Assembly (NCBI GenBank): GCA_018394295.1
Contig: CP074573.1
Span: 62,001 to 126,000 of the forward strand
DNA: 64,000 bases
Direction of reading: 5' to 3'
Source: Mycoplasmatota bacterium
GTDB lineage: Bacteria; Bacillota_I; Bacilli_A; Haloplasmatales; Haloplasmataceae
Positions 43,628 to 53,197 of this stretch are shown here, in pieces. A program made the position numbers and the translations under genes. The stretch's first letter is position 1, and each line of letters begins with the position of its first letter. The notes beneath the pieces were generated by a model. It made no database searches and was not told the origin of the DNA. It saw only the letters and a program-made list of their open reading frames with translations.

Positions 43628-46507
43628 ATGAAAAAATTATTAGTAATTATTTTTGTTTGTTTTTTATCAACTATTATTGTAGGATGTGATAATTCAACAA
43701 CAATAACATTTAATAGTAACGGTGGAACAGAAGTATCATCAATAACTCAAGATTATAACACAAAAGTAACTAAGCCGGATGATCCAACTAAAACAGGATA
43801 CTTTTTTGATGGATGGTATAGTGATAGTGATATAACAACGATTTATGAGTTTACAAAAATACCAAAAAAAGATATCACCTTATATGCTAAATGGAATATC
43901 AAGCGATATACCATAACATTTAATAGTAATGGTGGAACAGAAGTATCATCAATAACTCAAGACTATAACACAAAAGTAACTAAACCAAATGATCCAACTA
44001 AAACAGGATATGCGTTTGGTGGATGGTATAGTGATAGTGATATAACAACAGTTTATGATTTTACATCAATACCAAAAGAAGATATCACATTATATGCAAA
44101 ATGGATAGAACTTTCAACTGAAGGTTTGAAGTATACTCTTTTAGAAGATAATACTTATTCTGTAGAAGGATATAGCGGTTCATACCCTTATCTTTTGATT
44201 CCAAAAGTTTACAATGGGCGTGCAGTTACAGCAATAGATTCTTATGCATTTTCAGGAGTAACAAGTTTAAAAAGTGTAACTATTCCAAATAGTATAACAA
44301 CCATAGGTGGTTTTGCATTTTATTTAGATTCAAATCTAACGACAGTCATATTTGAAGAAGGTAGTCAATTAACAACAATAGAATTTTCCTCATTTGCGGA
44401 AGCAAAAAATTTAACAAGTATAACAATTCCAAATAGTGTAACAACAATAGAACAGGGTGCATTTTCAGGAGTAAGAAGTTTAAAAAATATAACAATCCCA
44501 AGTAGTGTAACAACTATAGGATCGCGTGCATTTGACAATACAACAAGTTTAACTAATATAACTATTCCTAGTAGTGTAACATCAATAGGTAATAATGTAT
44601 TTTCAGAAGCAACAAGTTTAAAAAGTATAAATGTTGATGTTGATAATCCTGTATATAGTTCTAAAGATGGAGTTTTATTAAATAAAAATCAAACTAAAAT
44701 TATTTGTTATCCAGCAGGAAAAAATGAAACTACGTATACAATTCCAGATAGTGTAACATATATTAGTAATCAGGAATTTAAAGGAGCAACAAGTTTAGAA
44801 AGTATAAAAGTTGAAGTAGATAATCCTGTATATAGTTCTAAAGATGGAGTTTTATTAAATAAAAATCAAACTAAAATTATTTGTTATCCAGCAGGTAAAA
44901 ATGAAGCTACCTATACAATTCCAGACAGTGTAACAAGAATAGGTAATTATGCATTTTATAAGGCAACAAATTTAGAGAGTATAACAATTCCAGACAGTGT
45001 AATAAGAATAGATGATTTTGCATTTTATAAAGCATCAAATTTAACAAGTTTCACAATTCCAAATAGTGTAACATCAATAGGTAATTATGCATTTAAAGGA
45101 GCAACAAGTATAACAAGTATAACAATTCCAAACAGTGTAGCAATAATTGGTATGGGTACATTTGAAGGAGCAACAAGTTTAAAAACCGTAATATTTGAAG
45201 AAGGAAGTCAATTAACAAGTATAGGTTACTATGTATTTAAAGGAGCAACAAGTTTAACAAATATAACAATTCCAGATGGTGTAACAACAATAGGTGAGGG
45301 TGCATTTGAAGGAGCAACAAGTTTAACGAGTATAACAATTCCAAATAGTGTAAAAGAAATAAAATCTAAAACGTTTAAAGGAGTAACAAGTTTAAGGACA
45401 ATAATATTTGAAGAAGAAAGTCAATTGTCATACATTGGTTGGTCTGCATTTGAAGGAGCAACAAGTTTAACGAGTATAGCAATTCCAAATAGTGTAAAAG
45501 AAATAAAATCTAGAACGTTTAAAGGAGCAACAAGTTTAGCAAGTATTATAATTCCAGATAGTGTAGAAACAATAGAATCTTATGCATTTGAAGGAGCAAG
45601 AAGTTTAACGAGTATAACAATTCCAGATAGTGTAATATCGATAGAATCTTATGCATTTAAAGGAGCAACAACTTTAGTAAGTATAAATGTAGATGTTAAT
45701 AATCCTGAATACAGTTCAAAAGATGGAGTTTTATTTAGTAAAAATCAAACAACAATAATTGCTTATCCAGCAGGAAAAAATGAAATAACTTATACAATTC
45801 CAGATAGTGTAACAATCATAAGTAATTATGCATTTGTTGGAGCAACAAGTTTAACAAGCATAAATGTAGGTGTTAATAATCCTGAATACAGTTCAAAAGA
45901 TGGAGTTTTATTTAATAAAAATCAAACAACAATAATTGCTTATCCAGCAGGAAAAAATGAAATAATTTATACAATTCCGGACAGCGTAGAAACAATAGAA
46001 TCTTATGCGTTTTATAAAGTAACAAGTTTAACTAGTATAACAATTTCATATAGTGTAACAACCATAGGATGGTCTGCATTTGAAGGTGCAGAAAGTTTAA
46101 CAAGTATAAATGTAGATGTTGATAATCTTGAATACAGTTCTAAGGATGGAGTTTTATTTAATAAAAATCAAACAGCAATTATAACTTATCCAAAAGGAAA
46201 AAATGAAATAACCTTTACAATTCCAAACAGTGTAACAACCATTGGTAGTCATGCATTTGAAGGAGAAACAAGTTTAATGAATCTAACAATTTCAGACAGT
46301 GTAACAACAATAGGAAATCATGCATTTGAAGGAGCAACGAGTTTAACAAGTATTATAATAAATGCTACGACTCCACCATTAATAGAAAATATAGGAGTTT
46401 CGAATAGTAATTTAAAAATCTATGTTCCATCTGATTATATTAGTATTTATAAAGATGCATGGCCTAAATATGCTAGTATTATTTACACAATTGAGAATAA
46501 TAATTAA
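43628..46507 (+). CDS. BspA-type leucine-rich-repeat lipoprotein (second)
   Basis: 959 residues, a paralogue of the preceding gene; the first ~150 residues (signal peptide with IVGC, both Flg_new repeats) are nearly identical. The LRR_5 array is longer. It is punctuated by modules of the type NPxYSSKDGVLFNKNQTxII-YPAGKNE, as in BspA proteins. The C-terminal cap is similar (LKIYVPSDYISIYKDAW). Surface adhesion is likely. GGAGGG precedes the ATG. Its stop codon lies within the 8-bp target duplication of an IS1595 element. Confidence 0.93.
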   Translation: MKKLLVIIFVCFLSTIIVGCDNSTTITFNSNGGTEVSSITQDYNTKVTKPDDPTKTGYFFDGWYSDSDITTIYEFTKIPKKDITLYAKWNIKRYTITFNSNGGTEVSSITQDYNTKVTKPNDPTKTGYAFGGWYSDSDITTVYDFTSIPKEDITLYAKWIELSTEGLKYTLLEDNTYSVEGYSGSYPYLLIPKVYNGRAVTAIDSYAFSGVTSLKSVTIPNSITTIGGFAFYLDSNLTTVIFEEGSQLTTIEFSSFAEAKNLTSITIPNSVTTIEQGAFSGVRSLKNITIPSSVTTIGSRAFDNTTSLTNITIPSSVTSIGNNVFSEATSLKSINVDVDNPVYSSKDGVLLNKNQTKIICYPAGKNETTYTIPDSVTYISNQEFKGATSLESIKVEVDNPVYSSKDGVLLNKNQTKIICYPAGKNEATYTIPDSVTRIGNYAFYKATNLESITIPDSVIRIDDFAFYKASNLTSFTIPNSVTSIGNYAFKGATSITSITIPNSVAIIGMGTFEGATSLKTVIFEEGSQLTSIGYYVFKGATSLTNITIPDGVTTIGEGAFEGATSLTSITIPNSVKEIKSKTFKGVTSLRTIIFEEESQLSYIGWSAFEGATSLTSIAIPNSVKEIKSRTFKGATSLASIIIPDSVETIESYAFEGARSLTSITIPDSVISIESYAFKGATTLVSINVDVNNPEYSSKDGVLFSKNQTTIIAYPAGKNEITYTIPDSVTIISNYAFVGATSLTSINVGVNNPEYSSKDGVLFNKNQTTIIAYPAGKNEIIYTIPDSVETIESYAFYKVTSLTSITISYSVTTIGWSAFEGAESLTSINVDVDNLEYSSKDGVLFNKNQTAIITYPKGKNEITFTIPNSVTTIGSHAFEGETSLMNLTISDSVTTIGNHAFEGATSLTSIIINATTPPLIENIGVSNSNLKIYVPSDYISIYKDAWPKYASIIYTIENNN

Positions 46508-46509
46508 TT

Positions 46510-47685
46510 TACGCTAAATTCAATTTAAGTGTTGATATTTTTTTATTGTTACATCTATGATGTAATAAGTCACTTTATAATGAAATTATAAAGTGAGGTA
46601 ATTAGAATGATAAATAAAATAGATTTAATTAATGAATTAAATAAACTATCTATAAAGAATTATGAAGATGTTTTTAGTTTCATTATGTCTTTCAATAACC
46701 CTATAGAATCTAAAAGCGATATTTGTTTGAATTGTCCACATTGTGGTTCAGTTGAGTTTGTTAAAAATGGAAAAACAAACAAAGGAATTCAAAGATACAT
46801 TTGTCGCGAGTGTAATAAATCATTTTGTGATACATCTAACACTCTTCTTTATAGAAGTAGATGTACTGAAGATATATGGCTAAAATTTATTGATTGTGAA
46901 ATATCAGGATTATCTTTAAAAGAAACTGCTTATTATAATAATTTAAGTATCACAACTTGTTTTTATATGCGACATAAGCTTTATAAAGCAATCAGAAACT
47001 TAAAGATGAAGGAAACTTTATCTAGTAAAGTTGAATTAGATTGTATTTATACAAAGATAAATCTTAAAGGAACCAAACCATCAAATATGCCTAGACATAG
47101 TAAAAAAAGAGGTAATACATCTGCTTATTCAGGAATATCTCATCATAAAGTTTGTATTGTTGCTGCAATCGATGAAAATGATAATATGTTGCTTGAGATA
47201 GCTGGAGTTGGATCGGAATCAATGGAAAAATACACTAAATATACCGATAAATTTATGGATACAACTTTAATTATTTCTGACAGTAAACCATGTATTCAAC
47301 AATTTGCGAATAATTTAGGTGTTAAGAATGATAAAGTTCCTGTGATAGCTAATAAAAAACGTTATACTACTAATCTAGGTAATAGTTTAGGTGATATTAA
47401 TCAATTGGCTACCGGGATTACTAAGATTATAAAAAATAGTCATGGTGTATCTATAAGACATTTACAAGATTACTTATCATTTTACCTATATAAAAAACAA
47501 TTACATTATAGAACTAATCGAAAAGATCATGCAAATATAATGTATAACTTATTAAAATACAATCATCATTTATCTAATAAGGATACGTTAAATTTTGATT
47601 ATCCAATATCTTTAAAAGATGCTTATTATGAATATCGATATGGGATCTTTGCATAATCATCAACACTTAAATTGAAAAGAACGTT
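46510..47685 (+). mobile_element. IS1595-family element with 8-bp target duplication
   Basis: Inverted ends share TTCAATTTAAGTGTTGAT (46519-46536; complement 47659-47676), with an imperfect outer part TACGCTAAA / AACGTTCTT. AATTAATT occurs directly outside both ends (46502-46509 and 47686-47693), the 8-bp duplication expected of IS1595. The transposase is intact, so insertion looks recent. Confidence 0.85.
46607..47656 (+). CDS. IS1595-family transposase
   Basis: 349 residues. An N-terminal zinc ribbon (CPHCGSVEFVKNGKTNKGIQ, then CRECNKSF) precedes a helix-turn-helix. The DDE-like core has VELDCIYTKI (first Asp), LIISDSKP (second Asp) and the SHGVSIRHLQDYLSFYLY end typical of this family. 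GTGAGGTAATTAGA precedes the ATG. No frame damage is seen. Confidence 0.9.
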   Translation: MINKIDLINELNKLSIKNYEDVFSFIMSFNNPIESKSDICLNCPHCGSVEFVKNGKTNKGIQRYICRECNKSFCDTSNTLLYRSRCTEDIWLKFIDCEISGLSLKETAYYNNLSITTCFYMRHKLYKAIRNLKMKETLSSKVELDCIYTKINLKGTKPSNMPRHSKKRGNTSAYSGISHHKVCIVAAIDENDNMLLEIAGVGSESMEKYTKYTDKFMDTTLIISDSKPCIQQFANNLGVKNDKVPVIANKKRYTTNLGNSLGDINQLATGITKIIKNSHGVSIRHLQDYLSFYLYKKQLHYRTNRKDHANIMYNLLKYNHHLSNKDTLNFDYPISLKDAYYEYRYGIFA

Positions 47686-47726
47686 AATTAATTAAATCTA
47701 TATAATTTTTATTATAAAAGATAAAC

Positions 47727-47757
47727 AGAAGTCATATTTTTGTGACTTCTTTCTTTT
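47727..47757 (+). terminator. hairpin downstream of the IS1595 element
   Basis: AGAAGTCA / TGACTTCT with T-rich tail TTCTTTT. It may be the original terminator of the LRR gene, now separated by the insertion. Confidence 0.65.
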
Positions 47758-47950
47758 CGTATTTTTTCTAGATTATTAATGAATAGGATATCCATGAATA
47801 ATTATTAAACCTTTTTTGTTTGATATTTATGTCTGGTTTGTAATCGATAATATTTGGTATAATAATTAAGAATAAAATGATGCAAATCCATTGTTGAATT
47901 AGCTGAAATTGGGTATAATAGATTAAGTTTTGTGAAGGAGAACTTATAGT

Positions 47951-49351
47951 ATGACAAATAATAAATATAATCTCACCCGTGGAGATATATTACCTCAATT
48001 ATTAAAAGTTTCATTACCAGTCATGTTAACATCATTGATGCAAATGGCTTATAACTTAACAGATTTGCTTTGGTTAGGTAGAGCTACAACAATTAAAGAT
48101 ATTAATACGGGTTATATTGCTAGTGCTGGTTTTGGAGGGTTTTTCACTTGGTTAGGTATCGCTATTGTTTTACTCGTTAAAATTGGAACAGAAGTTTATG
48201 TTTCTCAATCAGTTGGTCGTCAAGATGAAAATAGTGCCCGAATTTATGCGAGAACTGGTGTACAACTTGAAGTAATATTAGCGCTTATATATGCAATTAT
48301 CATTTTTTCTTTTGCCCCTTTCTGGATGGGTTTATTTAATATTGAAGAAATAGATGTATTTAATAATGCAGTATTATATCTTAAGATAATTTCTTTTGGA
48401 TTAGTGTTTTATTTAGTAAATCCTGTATTTAGTGCTACCCTTAATGGAACTGGAAATACAAAAATTCCATTCATTATAAGTGCAACAGGATTAGTTTTAA
48501 ATATGATACTTGATCCAATTTTGATCAAAGTTTTTCATTTAGACATTACGGGAGCAGCTATTGCTACGGTCATTTCTCAATTTACTGTCTCATTAATTTT
48601 TGTCATTTATTTTTATAAGAAGAATACTTTATTAAGTAAAGCCCATTTTTTTAAAGGAATTGATAAAGAAAAAGCACTAGCTATTTTACGGTTAGGTTTT
48701 CCTGTTGCCATACAAAGTGCTTTATTTACTTTTATTTCTATGTATATTGCTGGTATGGTAAGCCCATATAATAAATCAGCCAATGCGGTTCAAAAGATTG
48801 GCTCTCAAATTGAATCATTATCGTGGCTTGTCGCTGGTGGTTTTCAAACAGCACTTGGTGCTTTTGTAGGACAAAATTATGGTGCTAATCAACCAAAACG
48901 GGTATTAAAAGGAATCAGATATTCACTTTTATCGATGACGATTTATGGTGTTATTATTTCTGTTATTATGTTTTTTCTAGCTGAAGGTATTTTTAGAATA
49001 TTTACAGATGATAGTGAAGCGATTATTAGAGGAATTGATTATTTACATATTCTAGCATTTTCACAGTTATTTATGATAATTGAAGCTTTAATTGGTGGTG
49101 CCTTTAATGGTTTAGGAAAAACCATTCCACAGTCTATTGTTAGCTTGTTATTTAATGCTTTAAGAATTCCTTTAGCTTATTTCTTTATTAGGTTCTATGG
49201 ATTAAATGGCATATGGATAGCAATATCAATTTCCTCTATTTTAAAAGGAGTAGTCATTTATATTTGGTTTAAACTATATATTAGAAATAGTACCTTATTT
49301 AAAAATATTGATTTGTCAAAAGCTTATTCAAGTGATAAAATAAAGGTATAA
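47951..49351 (+). CDS. MATE-family efflux transporter
   Basis: 466 residues with twelve predicted transmembrane helices. MATE features include VSLPVMLTSLMQMAYNLTDLLWLGR near the start and GFPVAIQSALFTFISMYIAG at the beginning of the second half. It exports organic cations or drugs with Na+ or H+. GTGAAGGAG precedes the ATG. Two small membrane-protein genes follow in the same direction. Confidence 0.95.
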   Translation: MTNNKYNLTRGDILPQLLKVSLPVMLTSLMQMAYNLTDLLWLGRATTIKDINTGYIASAGFGGFFTWLGIAIVLLVKIGTEVYVSQSVGRQDENSARIYARTGVQLEVILALIYAIIIFSFAPFWMGLFNIEEIDVFNNAVLYLKIISFGLVFYLVNPVFSATLNGTGNTKIPFIISATGLVLNMILDPILIKVFHLDITGAAIATVISQFTVSLIFVIYFYKKNTLLSKAHFFKGIDKEKALAILRLGFPVAIQSALFTFISMYIAGMVSPYNKSANAVQKIGSQIESLSWLVAGGFQTALGAFVGQNYGANQPKRVLKGIRYSLLSMTIYGVIISVIMFFLAEGIFRIFTDDSEAIIRGIDYLHILAFSQLFMIIEALIGGAFNGLGKTIPQSIVSLLFNALRIPLAYFFIRFYGLNGIWIAISISSILKGVVIYIWFKLYIRNSTLFKNIDLSKAYSSDKIKV

Positions 49352-49371
49352 AAAAATAAGGGGTTGATTAT

Positions 49372-49767
49372 ATGTCACAAAAATATGAATATGATGAAAA
49401 AACCAAATCTTACATTCCAGTTGATGATGATAAACTAGATAATAATAGTAATAGTGATGATAAATTAATTGCTATTCTGATTTGGGCTGCCAATTTTGTA
49501 ATTCCTCTAATCGCAGGTATTATTGCTTATCTTTATTATGAAAACAAAAATGATTTCTTAAGAGATACCGCAAAAGAATCATTAAATTATGGAATATCTC
49601 TACTGATATATGGTATGATTTCGACTGTCTTTACTTTTATACTTATTGGATTTTTACTTTATCCTGTAGTCTTCTGTTATTATGTGGCGATTCCAATTGT
49701 TGGTTTATTAAAAGCATCTGAAATGAATGTATATAAACCTCATTTTACCATTCGATTTATAAAATAA
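49372..49767 (+). CDS. DUF4870-like (Tic20-type) small membrane protein
   Basis: 131 residues. A charged N-terminal tail (~1-30) is followed by DDKLIAILIWAANFVIPLIAGIIAYLYYENKN, then FLRDTAKESLNYGISLLIYG and two further hydrophobic segments, the pattern of DUF4870. Function is unknown. The gap to the MATE gene is 20 bases and to the next gene 15 bases, so co-transcription is likely. Confidence 0.78.
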   Translation: MSQKYEYDEKTKSYIPVDDDKLDNNSNSDDKLIAILIWAANFVIPLIAGIIAYLYYENKNDFLRDTAKESLNYGISLLIYGMISTVFTFILIGFLLYPVVFCYYVAIPIVGLLKASEMNVYKPHFTIRFIK

Positions 49768-49782
49768 TAAAGGAGAGGTGTT

Positions 49783-50154
49783 ATGGCTACACGTGGAAGA
49801 AATAACACGTTGTCTATCATTGTCTGGTTTTTAGGTCTTTTAGGATGTGTTGGGTATATTGATTATTTTTATCCTTTAGGATTTTTTCCTTTAGTTGTGC
49901 CATTATTATTTTGGTTATTTGGTTCTAAATTTACAAAAATGCATTGTAAAGTTTATTTTAATGTATTGCTTACAGCGGTTATTATACATGTTGTTGGTAC
50001 AGTCATTGACCAATTGCTTCTGTTATTTAAAGTAGATATATTTAGATTTATGTATTTAGGGTTGATCTATTTTTCCATTCTATGTTTATTTGGTTTAATT
50101 GCTGCTCTAAATAATAAAAAGTATCGACCTGAACTAGTTGTTCATGTATTTTAA
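49783..50154 (+). CDS. small membrane protein
   Basis: 123 residues, four hydrophobic segments (LSIIVWFLGLLGCVGYIDYF, FFPLVVPLLFWLF, VLLTAVIIHVVGTVIDQLLLL, LGLIYFSILCLFGLIAALN). It resembles DUF4870/TM2-type proteins loosely and may be a relative of the preceding gene. GGAGAGGTG precedes the ATG. Confidence 0.7.
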   Translation: MATRGRNNTLSIIVWFLGLLGCVGYIDYFYPLGFFPLVVPLLFWLFGSKFTKMHCKVYFNVLLTAVIIHVVGTVIDQLLLLFKVDIFRFMYLGLIYFSILCLFGLIAALNNKKYRPELVVHVF

Positions 50155-50158
50155 AGAT

Positions 50159-50188
50159 AAAAGATAGAACAGTCATGTTCTTTCTTTT
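50159..50188 (+). terminator. terminator before prfA
   Basis: AAAAGATAGAACA / TGTTCTTTCTTTT stem with one mismatch and a GTCA loop. Confidence 0.7.
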
Positions 50189-50247
50189 AATTTAATTAAA
50201 AATGTAGTATAATATAGTGTCGGAATGAATCCCAAGGAGGAATTTGT

Positions 50248-51321
50248 ATGTTTGAAAGATTAGACGCAATAGTTGAGCGTTATAATAAAGTAAATCATTT
50301 ATTAGCGGACCCACAAATAGCAACTGATATTAAAAAATTAAAAGAATTATCAAAGGAATTAAGTTCATTAGATAAAGTTGTACAAAAATATAAAGAATAT
50401 CAATCAATTGAAGATCAAGTAAAAGATTTGAAACAAATGTTAGATGATGATGAACCAGAAATTGTCGAGATGGCAGAAATGGAATTAGAAGAGTTAAAAC
50501 CTAAATTACCAGAATTAGAAGAAGAACTAAAAATATTATTAATTCCAAAAGACCCGAATGATGAGAAAAACGTAATTGTTGAGATTCGTGGTGCAGCAGG
50601 TGGAGATGAAGCTAATATTTTCGCAGGTGATTTATATCGCATGTATTGTAAATATGCAGAAACCCATAATTGGAAAATTGAAATATTAAACGTTGAAGAA
50701 AGTGATGCTGGTGGGTTCTCACAAATTGAGTTCATGGTTTCAGGAGAATCTGTTTATTCCTATTTGAAATATGAATCAGGTGCTCATCGTGTCCAACGTG
50801 TTCCACAAACGGAAACACAAGGGCGTGTTCATACTTCAACAGCGGTTGTTTTAGTAATGCCAGAAGCAGAAGAAGTTGAAGTTGAATTAAATTTAGAGGA
50901 TGTTAGAATTGATACGTTCTGTTCATCAGGTCCTGGTGGCCAATCTGTTAATACAACCAAGTCAGCCATTCGTGTGACGCATACGCCAACTGGTTTAGTT
51001 GTTTCATGTCAAGATGCAAAATCACAACATGAAAATAAAGCTAATGCCTTAAAGGTATTACGTGCACGTCTTTATGATTTAATTATGCGCGAAAAGAATG
51101 AAAAAGAAGGCGAAGAACGTCGCTCTAAGATTGGTTCAGGAGACCGTAGTGAAAAAATAAGAACGTATAATTATCCACAAAATCGTGTAACAGACCATCG
51201 TATTGGATTTACGATTCAACAATTAGATCGTGTAATGGAAGGAAAAGTTGGTCCTATTGTTGAGGCGTTGATAACTGAGGATCAAAAGCGTCAATTATCA
51301 GAAGATCCAAATCAACAATAA
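50248..51321 (+). CDS. prfA: peptide chain release factor 1
   Basis: 357 residues. The GGQ motif is in CSSGPGGQSVNTTKSAIR (~229). The codon-recognition domain and the HENKANALKVLRARLYD end are canonical RF1. It ends translation at UAA and UAG. CAAGGAGG precedes the ATG. Its usual partner prmC lies 6.4 kb downstream, displaced by the sigma/beta-propeller genes and an IS. Confidence 0.98.
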   Translation: MFERLDAIVERYNKVNHLLADPQIATDIKKLKELSKELSSLDKVVQKYKEYQSIEDQVKDLKQMLDDDEPEIVEMAEMELEELKPKLPELEEELKILLIPKDPNDEKNVIVEIRGAAGGDEANIFAGDLYRMYCKYAETHNWKIEILNVEESDAGGFSQIEFMVSGESVYSYLKYESGAHRVQRVPQTETQGRVHTSTAVVLVMPEAEEVEVELNLEDVRIDTFCSSGPGGQSVNTTKSAIRVTHTPTGLVVSCQDAKSQHENKANALKVLRARLYDLIMREKNEKEGEERRSKIGSGDRSEKIRTYNYPQNRVTDHRIGFTIQQLDRVMEGKVGPIVEALITEDQKRQLSEDPNQQ

Positions 51322-51333
51322 GTATTGTATCCT

Positions 51334-51370
51334 AAAAATCCACTCATAATATAATGAGGTGGATTTTTTT
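51334..51370 (+). terminator. prfA terminator overlapping the next gene's ribosome binding site
   Basis: The stem AAAAATCCACTCAT / ATGAGGTGGATTTTT (one bulged base) has an AATATA loop and a U-run ending at 51370. The descending arm contains GAGGTGG, the Shine-Dalgarno of the gene that starts at ATG 51371 immediately after the U-run. Confidence 0.8.
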
Positions 51371-53074
51371 ATGCATGGAATAGTAGTTTTAATTATAATA
51401 GGTGTTTTATATATTTTAATATTAAAAAATAAAATTAAAATAAATTTTATTACCTTATTTTTATTAGCGCTTATTGGTGTTTCTTCAGTTTACTTACTCA
51501 CAAACATAAAAAAAACAAATGTGACCTATGTAAAAATGGAAACCCCAGAACAAATCAGTGAGATATGGAAAAATTATAGTAATCAGGTATTAGAAAATGA
51601 TGTTCAATTAACACGGACATTAAATCCATACAAAGTATTAGATGAGAATTTAAGAGAACCTAATCAAGTCATTACAGATGATGAGAATATTTACAGTATT
51701 TCGGGTAGTAAAGTAGTGATAACGCAAGTTAAAGATTTAGATGTGATTCATGAAATTACTTATATAGGTCAACCTTTTAGACCGATGTTTTTATATGTTA
51801 CTAATGAGAAGTTAATCGTTATTGGGGAGGCAGGAAAGAAAACACGAGGTTATATTTATAATAAGGGGGATTATAGTGAATTTAAAAATTTTCAGATGGA
51901 TGCGACTTATATAACTAGTCGCTTAATAAATGATGAATTATTTATTGTATCGTCTAAAATACTTGATCATAAAATGAAAACAAAGGAACGACCTATCTAT
52001 CGGTATAATGGAGTAACAAAATACGTACCTTATTCAAGTATTTATTATGTTAAAAATACCTATCCAAATAATTATGTGAATATAATGAAAACCAATATAA
52101 ATAAAAAAGATGATCCAAAGATAATGAGTTATTTAGGATTAGGGCAAGTATTGTATTTTTCTCCAGCGCATATCTATATTGCTGAAGAACGGTATGCGAA
52201 AGACACAGGTAATTCCAATAAAACAATTTTAATAAAAATTAATAATCAAAATTTAAATATATCAGGGTTACAAGAAGTTTCTGGATATGTCTTAGATCAA
52301 TATTCATTAAATGAATATAAAGGTAATTTACGGGTGGCAACCTCAACACATGATGAAAAGAATACAAAAGAGAGTAATCATGTGTATATTTTAAATGATG
52401 ATATGAAGATTGTTGGTCGGTTAGAAAACTTTTCAGAAGGAAATGAAATTCAAGCAGCAGTTTTTATTAAAGATAAAGCCTATATAGAGACATTTAATAT
52501 ATTAGATCCGTTTTATGTGATTGATTTAAAAAATGAGAAAAAGCCAAAAATTATTAATGAATTAAAGTTTGAAGGGTATAATACAAATTTTGTACCATAT
52601 GATGAGAATCATATTCTTGCTTTTGGTTTAGTGTTAAATAATAATAAACAATCGATTGGTTTAAAAGTTTCTTTATATGATGTAGAAGACCCACATAAGG
52701 TAACCATTATTTCCAAAGATACGATCATGTATAAAGATTACAACAGTGCCTATACCGATGTGTTATATGATTGTCAGTCATTATTATTAGATAGAGATAA
52801 AAATATTCTAGGATTTCCGATTGTCTATTGGATTAATGAAAAAGGAAAGGAAGTTGCCTATTATAAACAGTTTTACTCTATTTATCATGTGGATACGAAA
52901 GGGTTAAAAAAACTCGGTAAAATCAGTCATTATGAAAAAGCGATGTTTAATAATGTAGATGATGATATTAAACGTGGTTTAATTATTAATAATAAGATAT
53001 ATACAGTTTCTGATAAGTTGATTAAAGAAAATTCCTTAAATAAGTTGCGATTAATTAATGAAGTACATTTATAA
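51371..53074 (+). CDS. membrane-anchored beta-propeller protein (PF09826 type)
   Basis: 567 residues from the ATG at 51371 (GAGGTGG 8 bases upstream). Two N-terminal TM helices (~3-18, 25-44) precede an extracytoplasmic beta-propeller. Blocks such as VITDDENIYSISGSKVVITQV, AAVFIKDKAYIETFNILDPFYVIDL and VPYDENHILAFGL are shared with the lipoprotein at 54080, so they are paralogues. The family is secreted or surface-bound; the function is unknown. It is followed by its own terminator and then the sigma-factor gene. Confidence 0.85.
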   Translation: MHGIVVLIIIGVLYILILKNKIKINFITLFLLALIGVSSVYLLTNIKKTNVTYVKMETPEQISEIWKNYSNQVLENDVQLTRTLNPYKVLDENLREPNQVITDDENIYSISGSKVVITQVKDLDVIHEITYIGQPFRPMFLYVTNEKLIVIGEAGKKTRGYIYNKGDYSEFKNFQMDATYITSRLINDELFIVSSKILDHKMKTKERPIYRYNGVTKYVPYSSIYYVKNTYPNNYVNIMKTNINKKDDPKIMSYLGLGQVLYFSPAHIYIAEERYAKDTGNSNKTILIKINNQNLNISGLQEVSGYVLDQYSLNEYKGNLRVATSTHDEKNTKESNHVYILNDDMKIVGRLENFSEGNEIQAAVFIKDKAYIETFNILDPFYVIDLKNEKKPKIINELKFEGYNTNFVPYDENHILAFGLVLNNNKQSIGLKVSLYDVEDPHKVTIISKDTIMYKDYNSAYTDVLYDCQSLLLDRDKNILGFPIVYWINEKGKEVAYYKQFYSIYHVDTKGLKKLGKISHYEKAMFNNVDDDIKRGLIINNKIYTVSDKLIKENSLNKLRLINEVHL

Positions 53075-53099
53075 AAGTTACTATTAAAGTAACTTTTTT
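53073..53099 (+). terminator. terminator of the 51371 gene
   Basis: AAAAGTTACT / AGTAACTTTT stem, ATTAA loop, T-run. It begins within the stop codon. Confidence 0.85.
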
Positions 53100-53108
53100 A
53101 ACTATGAC

Positions 53109-53137
53109 TTTTCATTAATAATTTTTTTGTATATAAT
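53109..53137 (+). promoter_or_regulatory. possible promoter of the ECF sigma operon
   Basis: TTTTCA (53109-53114), a 17-base spacer, TATAAT (53132-53137); the weak -35 leaves room for an activator or autoregulation. Confidence 0.45.
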
Positions 53138-53197
53138 AAGGATATAGTGCAATAAATAGTAAATTAGATTCGTCTAATTGATGAGAGGAGTGGCATC

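Noticed and set aside
46502-47693. IS1595 copy interpreted as another terminator-loop insertion
   Set aside because: The flanking symmetry is explained by the 8-bp target duplication AATTAATT, which is itself nearly palindromic; there is no U-run after it.
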